Source: Chromera velia
Taxonomy: Eukaryota; Sar; Chromeraceae
NCBI GenBank assembly: GCA_018398765.1
Contig: JAHBMJ010001329.1
Span: 101,128-113,601, forward strand
Reading direction: 5' to 3'
DNA: 12,474 nt
Shown: piece by piece, positions 7,803 through 12,474 of the stretch
Position numbering within the stretch: the stretch's first letter is position 1
Layout: every line of letters begins with the position of its first letter
The notes under the pieces: generated by a model
Databases searched by the model: none
What the model saw: only the letters and a program-made list of their open reading frames with translations
Told to the model about the DNA's origin: nothing
Position numbers and translations under genes: made by a program

Positions 7803-10140
7803 CTCACTCTTGCAAACAAACGAGGACATAGCCCCTCTCTCTGTGTAACACACAGCTGTAGATAGGAAAGGCACAACCCCTTTTCGACATTTGGCCACTC
7901 TTGCGACAAAAGCACGGTGCCAGCATACTACCTCTCTACGCCTTTCTCACTCTTGCAGGCAGAAGGGGACGAAACCCCTCTCCCTGTATGTTTGCTCTTA
8001 CAGACAGAAGACGACACCGCCCCCCTCTCGGTGTTACTCATTCTTGCAGACACAGCACAATGCCAGCGCAGTCGGCGCCTTTCTCACTCTTGCAGATAGA
8101 GCAGGCCACCGCCCCTCTCCTTTAGTTTACTCACTCTGCAGACAAAGCACAATGTCAGCGCACTGCCTCTGTACGCCCTTTTCACTCTTGCAGATAGCTG
8201 AGGACAAAGCCCTTCTCTCTGTAATTACTGACCTTGCAGACGGAAGCACAATGCCAGCACATCGCCCCTACGCCTTTCCGACTCTTGCAGACAAAAGGGG
8301 ATACCGCCCCTCTCTCTGTGTTGCTCACTCTTACAGACAGAAGACGACACCGCCCTTCTCTCGGTGTTTACTCACTCTTGCAAACTTCTCCAGGTTGCTC
8401 ACTGTCAAAGCCAAAGAAGGACACAACCCCTCTCTCTGTGTTGCTCACTCTTACAGATAGAAGACGGCACCGCCGCTCTCTCGGTGCTTACTCACGCTTG
8501 CAAACTTCTCCAGGTTGCTCACGGTTAAAGCCAAAGAAGGACACAACCCCTCTCTCTGTGTTGCTCACTCTTACAGACAGAAGACGACACCGCCGCTCTC
8601 TCGGTGCTTACTCACGCTTGCAAACTTCTCCAGGTTGCTCACTGTTAAAGCCAAAGAAGGACACAACCCCTCTCTCTGTGTTGCTCACTCTTACAGACAG
8701 AAGACGATACCGCCCCTCTCTCTGTGTTGCTCACTCTTGCAAACAAAAGCACAAACCGAGCACACTGCCGCTGAGACTCCACGCCTTTCTCACTCTTGCG
8801 GGCAGAAGAGGACACAGCCCCTCTTCCTATCGTTCACACCTGCAGACAAAGGGCGTCATAACCTGTCTGTGTATATGCTCACTCTGGCAGCAGGAAAGTA
8901 CGCCACACCACTCTCTATCTAATTGCTCACTCTCGCAGACAGAAGAGTGCACTGCCCCTCTTTCTTGGATACCTGCTTGCTCTCGCAGATGTTGAGGAAG
9001 CAGCACTTCTCTGTGGGTTTGCTCTTGTGGACAAAAGTACAATGCCGGCACTTCCCCTCTGCCTCTTTCTCAGTCTTACAGCTAGATAGAGAAAACATCG
9101 CCCCTCGTTGTAGTTGCTTACAGTTGCTGACAGAAGGGGACACAGCCCCTCTTGTGGGTACTCACTCCTGCACACAGAAGGGGACACAGCGCCTCCTTGT
9201 ATCGCATACTCTTGCATATACCACCCCTCTCACGCCCCTCTCTCGGTGTTGCTGACTCTTACAGGCCGACGGCGACACAGCCCTTCTCTGTGCAGACAGA
9301 AGACGACACAGCCCCTCTCTCTGTGTGTTACTGAGTCTCCTTCAGACAGAAGAGGACGCGACCCTCTCTGACAGTGTGTGTTGTCCCTTACTCTGGCAGA
9401 CAGGAGAAAACACAGCTAGACCTCTCTGGGTTGCTGACTCTTGCAAGCAGAAAAGTATGCAGCCTCTCTCTACGTCTGTTCACTTTTCAGGAAGGAAAAC
9501 ACAGAACTCTCTGTAGCGCTCACGCTTGCAGAGAAGGGGACACCGCCCCTCTATCTGTGTTGCTCGCTCCTGCAGACAAAAGAAGACACCACATGATACC
9601 GCCCCGGTCTCTGTGTTCAACTTGCTCACTATTATTCACTCTTGCAGACAAGAGAGGACACAGCCCCTCTCTCTGACAGTATGTTGCTCGCTCTTGCAGG
9701 CAGAAGGACACACCATCTCTCTGTGTGTGCCTTGCCCATTGTCAGACGGAAGAGGACCGGCCCCATCACAGCCCCTCTCTCTGTTTACTCACTCCTGCAG
9801 ACAGAAAGAACACAGCCCTTCTCTGTGTGCTTGCTCACTCGGTCAGACAAGAAGAGGACACAACCCCTTTCTCTGTGTGTGCTTCTCATTGTCAAACGGA
9901 AGAGGACACAGCTCCTCTCTCTCTGTCACTCACTATTATAAACAGAAGAGACATCAACCCACTCGGCTTTTGCTCACTCCTGCAGACAAAGCATACTGCC
10001 AGCGCAGTACCCCTCTACGCCTTTCTGTGCCTTTTTTGACTCTTGCAGACAGAAGAGGACGCAGCCTCTCTCTGTGTGTTGCTACTCTGATAGACAGAAA
10101 CGGACACGGCACCTCTTTCTCTATCTTCATTCTTCAGCCA
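7803..10140. repeat. Pyrimidine-rich tandem satellite, mostly 46-bp monomer
   Basis: About 2.3 kb of degenerate tandem units. Each contains CTCACTCTTGCAG, then ACAGAAGAGGACACAGC, then CCCCTCTCTCTGTGTTG. The G of the CAG falls at 7958, 8003, 8049, 8095, 8141, 8193, 8239, 8290 and 8336, so spacing is 45-46 bp with some 51-52-bp units. A second monomer type replaces the middle by ACAAAGCACAATGCCAGCGC and CTACGCCTTT. Order becomes looser after about 8750, with length variants. Purine/pyrimidine strand skew is strong in the C/T-rich blocks. Open frames through the array come from the lack of stops in the repeat and change frame as unit lengths change, so I do not call a protein. Confidence 0.85.
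8335..8700. repeat. 120-bp higher-order repeat, three copies
   Basis: Within the satellite a composite unit recurs at exactly 120-bp steps: TTACAG ends at 8336, 8456, 8576 and 8696. It contains CTTGCAAACTTCTCCAGG and AAAGCCAAAGAAGGACAC, which occur nowhere else in the array. The copies differ at only a few bases, so this expansion is younger than the surrounding monomers. Confidence 0.85.
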
Positions 10141-10478
10141 AAGAGTCCTCAAAGCCACGAGCTTCAAGTTGGTCTCACAAGAAGGGCGAGTGCTACGCCG
10201 AGTAGGGACCCCCTCCTCGCCACGTTCACATTTTTACACGTATTCCTTCTACATTAAAAGATCCCAATACCCACTCCGAGTCTTGAATCAGACATAGACA
10301 CTAACACTAAAAATTACCCGTTCATACCTGTTCGACTTAACATTTGTCTTACTAGTCATAGTATTTAGACCGTCTTATTATATTTTTTTATCGATTACAT
10401 ACCTCACTACAGCTCTATCGGCCATCTGCTAAATATTATATTATTAAGCATCTGACCGTTCTCAGACCTGGGACCCCT
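10141..10478. other. Spacer, no gene seen
   Basis: Composition falls from mixed to AT-rich after about 10250. No coding similarity, RNA gene or repeat was found here. It ends where the first hairpin element begins. Confidence 0.5.
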
Positions 10479-10694
10479 CTCATTATTGGGGCCGAAGGAT
10501 CCTAGGGCGACGTCCATGTAAAGACGTGAGCAAGATAACGATTAAAAATATATAATCAATATTTTTAATCGACCACAGCTTGTCTACAGCATGCGTCGCC
10601 CTCACAGCTTGCCGGGGTGACCCTCCGTTAAGACATAAATATCTGGGGATCTGTAGAGCTTAAAGCTTGGAATGGAGTCGGCTTGGGAGCTAAA
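10479..10694. repeat. Hairpin element U, full-length copy 1
   Basis: The left part has GGGGCCGAAGGATCCTAGG and GACGTCCATG. The centre is a 13-bp perfect hairpin (CGATTAAAAATAT at 10539-10551, 7-nt loop, complement at 10559-10571). The right part has CTTGTCTACAGCATGC, GGGGTGACCCTCCGT and GGAATGGAGTCGGCTTGGG, ending at GAGCTAAAAT. The right part recurs at about 11434-11564 and the left part at 11050. No coding capacity; it resembles a non-autonomous mobile element. Confidence 0.75.
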
Positions 10695-10887
10695 ATGAAA
10701 AGGCGACACCGAGCTTGCGACTCGGAGGCCAGCCTGCGTTTTAGCGTACCAGACGGAATTCTGAGTGCGGTGCCGCACAAAGAAAAATCAGCAATAAACG
10801 AATATCATCGGAATATGCAAAAGAAGAACTAAAAAGAAGATGCAAGGGACCAAGCTCTCTGCCAGTTTAGGGACGCTTCAAAAAGCC
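10695..10887. repeat. Dispersed repeat R2, copy 2
   Basis: Second copy of the 6574-6772 repeat. It starts exactly where element U ends (GCTAAAAT then GAAAAGG). Because copy 1 has no U next to it and the U end at 11564 has no R2, the junction marks a true boundary between two independent repeats. Confidence 0.75.
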
Positions 10888-11049
10888 CCCACCCATCCAC
10901 CACTTTTTTAAATCACACTTTTTTCCTAGCTTTTTTCCTTCTCAGAAGGCAGTCCAACTACTCAGCTGGTGAACTCTATGAGGATGAACCAGTCTGTCCT
11001 GGTTGGCTGAAAAGTGTGGGGCAAAATAGTGAGAAAAGGATCATTCCAG

Positions 11050-11564
11050 CTCATCATTGGGGCCGAAGGATCCTAAGGCGACGTCCATGTAAAGACGTGA
11101 GCAAGATAACGATTAAAAATATATAATCAATATTTTTAATCGACCACAGCTTGTCTACAGCATGGGGCCAAAGGATCCTAGGACGACGTCTATGTAAAAA
11201 CGTGAGCAAGGTAACGATTAAAAATATATAATCAATATTTTTAATCGACCACAGCTTGTCTACAGCATACGTTGCCCTCGGTTCATCTAAAGACGTGAGC
11301 AAGGTAACGATTAAAAATATATAATCAATATTTTTAATCGACCACAGCTTGTCTACAGCATGCGTTGCCCTCGGTCCATATAAAGACGTAAGCAAGATAA
11401 TAATTAAAAATATATAATCAATATTTTTAATCGACCACAGCTTGTCTACAGCATGCGTCGCCCTCGCGGCTTACCGGGGTGACCCTCCGTCAAGACACAA
11501 ATATCTGGGGTCCAGGATCTGTAGAGCTTGAAGCTCGGAATGGAGTCGGCTTGGGAGCTAAAAT
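11050..11564. repeat. Tandem hairpin-element U cluster (copies 2-5)
   Basis: Four further hairpin cores start at 11110, 11215, 11308 and about 11401, the last three at 93-bp steps. Each is the same 13-bp stem (or 11-bp in copy 5, where CG is replaced by TA) with loop ATAATCA, followed by ACCACAGCTTGTCTACAGCAT. Copies 2 and 3 keep the GGGGCC[GA]AAGGATCCTA left end. Only copy 5 keeps the full right part, with a 6-base insertion relative to copy 1. The minus-strand open frame through the 93-bp units reflects 93 being a multiple of three. Confidence 0.8.
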
Positions 11565-11881
11565 ACACTTACCAACTTTGACATATTGCATGCAAAGCAC
11601 ACGCGTGCAATTAATGTAATACTTGCGTGCTGTAAAGCATATGTATGGACTCAGTACAACACTCCGCTGCAGTCTCCACATATGCATGGCGCCCTTCTAT
11701 AGAGATTTGAGACATTTAGATTGTCTTCTCAAACTTTTGGGGGGGGGATCGGGGTAGAAAAACATGTTTCATTATAGTTTGCATATATACAATGTTATGA
11801 TAATTGTTTTAGTCTTTTTTAACCTTCAAACTAATTTAGTTTAACAACTTCTTCATTAAAGCCCAGTCGCTGGTGAGTCGT
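11565..11881. other. Spacer with short palindromes, no gene seen
   Basis: Holds the perfect palindromes TTGCATGCAA (11586-11595) and CACGCGTG (11600-11607), then a poly-G run near 11741-11748 and AT-rich sequence. No coding frame is supported. Confidence 0.45.
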
Positions 11882-11920
11882 CTAAGGCGGCCTAAGGGAC
11901 TTGCCCTTAGTCGCCCTTAG
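11882..11920. repeat. 17-bp imperfect stem-loop
   Basis: CTAAGGCGGCCTAAGGG (11882-11898), a 5-nt loop, and CCCTTAGTCGCCCTTAG (11904-11920) pair at 14 of 17 positions. Each arm also contains an internal CTAAGG direct repeat. Probably the end of a decayed DNA element; function unknown. Confidence 0.55.
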
Positions 11921-11989
11921 TAATTTCCATAAAAAGCTATGTTGTTGGTAATTCTAAACTATCAAAAGATCTACAACACTAGCTACAAC

Positions 11990-12223
11990 CTAGGCTCCCC
12001 ATATATTAAAAGAAAAAAAAAAGAAAATTGGGCTAAAAACCTAATTAGTTTTTTTTTGTTTTTTTTATTTTCTAGAAGAACACCTGAACAACTGTTGTTT
12101 GGGGTGTTGCATGGGTGTTGCACAATGCACAAGTGTTGTTTAGAAGAAAAAAAGAAAGAAAAAAAGAAAATCAAAAATCAATTTTAGGCAATTACTTTTT
12201 TTTTTTTTATATGGGGAGCCTAG
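11990..12223. mobile_element. 234-bp foldback / MITE-like element
   Basis: Perfect 16-bp terminal inverted repeats: CTAGGCTCCCCATATA (11990-12005) and its exact reverse complement (12208-12223). Inside, the order is A-rich, T-rich, core, A-rich, T-rich, so the outer A-rich and T-rich pair and the inner pair match too. The core has a further imperfect hairpin (AACACCTGAACAAC against GTTGTTTGGGGTGTT) and GTGTTGCA repeats. There is no transposase frame, and flanking bases show no clear target-site duplication. Non-autonomous DNA transposon is the best reading. Confidence 0.7.
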
Positions 12224-12474
12224 ACCACGTAATGTTCCAGAAGCATGCTGCTCCTGTTTTTTTGCTTGTCGATGCGCACTTCTTTTCTCTCTTTCCATTT
12301 GATAAGGGGCGCATGCCGAGCGAATTGATTTTTAAGCGCGTAAGTCCCCATCCGGATCCTTAAATACTGCGCGCGCCATCATTGTTTTGGCTCGCTTCAC
12401 GCATGATATTCATCTTTCCATGCGCTTCTCCCTCTTTGACTGATCCCGGCTCGCCTCTCCTGTCAGTGATTGCA
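12224..12474. other. Right-edge sequence, possible promoter flank
   Basis: Composition returns to gene-like values. GCATGC occurs at about 12243 and 12311, with ACTGCGCGCGCC near 12366 and pyrimidine-rich segments, features also seen in the 331-837 divergent spacer. A gene may start just beyond the edge, but none is readable. Confidence 0.3.

Noticed and set aside
7803-10140. CRISPR array
   Set aside because: Units are contiguous and degenerate with no constant repeat/unique spacer alternation, and the context is eukaryotic.
7425-10257. Several proteins of 100-250 residues inside the satellite
   Set aside because: They are translations of a tandem satellite whose varying unit lengths shift the frame from unit to unit. 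No consistent protein repeat is kept along the array.
11054-11395. Minus-strand protein through the hairpin cluster
   Set aside because: Its repeats come from the 93-bp tandem period and a hairpin core, with no recognisable domain.

Overview
The window looks like nuclear DNA of a microbial eukaryote. A short coding exon on the minus strand ends at a good GT splice donor, start codons have A at -3, and GC-balanced genes alternate with AT-rich, repeat-filled spacers. There are no Shine-Dalgarno sites or operons. An alga or alveolate-type protist is my guess, from the zinc-repeat/HNH protein and the TGCATGC-type motifs. I cannot name the taxon.

Layout. 1-330 (minus) holds the first exon of a class V (PLP-dependent) aminotransferase of the isopenicillin-N-epimerase-like group, continuing off the left edge. 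331-837 is the shared spacer of a divergent gene pair. 838-2094 (plus) is a secreted, cysteine-containing orphan protein of 418 aa. 2095-3175 is an AT-rich spacer with a strong inverted repeat. 3176-6223 (minus) is the main gene, an approximately 1015-aa protein made of two copies of one module: eight 18-residue CxHx6CxxC zinc-knuckle-like repeats followed by a phage-type HNH endonuclease domain. The two HNH domains share a 117-bp tract differing only at two silent sites, while the sequence around it has diverged, which suggests recent gene conversion. Each module is also preceded by an arginine-rich, acid-free stretch resembling an organelle-targeting peptide. This suggests two complete genes became fused in one reading frame.

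From 6574 to the right edge I find no convincing gene. The region contains: a dispersed repeat (6574-6772, again at 10695-10887); a 2.3-kb pyrimidine-rich satellite (about 7803-10140) with a mostly 46-bp monomer, each carrying a polypyrimidine-TTGCAG segment that looks like a 3' splice site, plus a 120-bp higher-order repeat; a cluster of five copies of a hairpin-bearing element (10479-11564); and a 234-bp foldback/MITE-like element with perfect 16-bp terminal inverted repeats (11990-12223).

The three genes show no common pathway. The most unusual items are the duplicated zinc-repeat/HNH protein and the splice-acceptor-like satellite.
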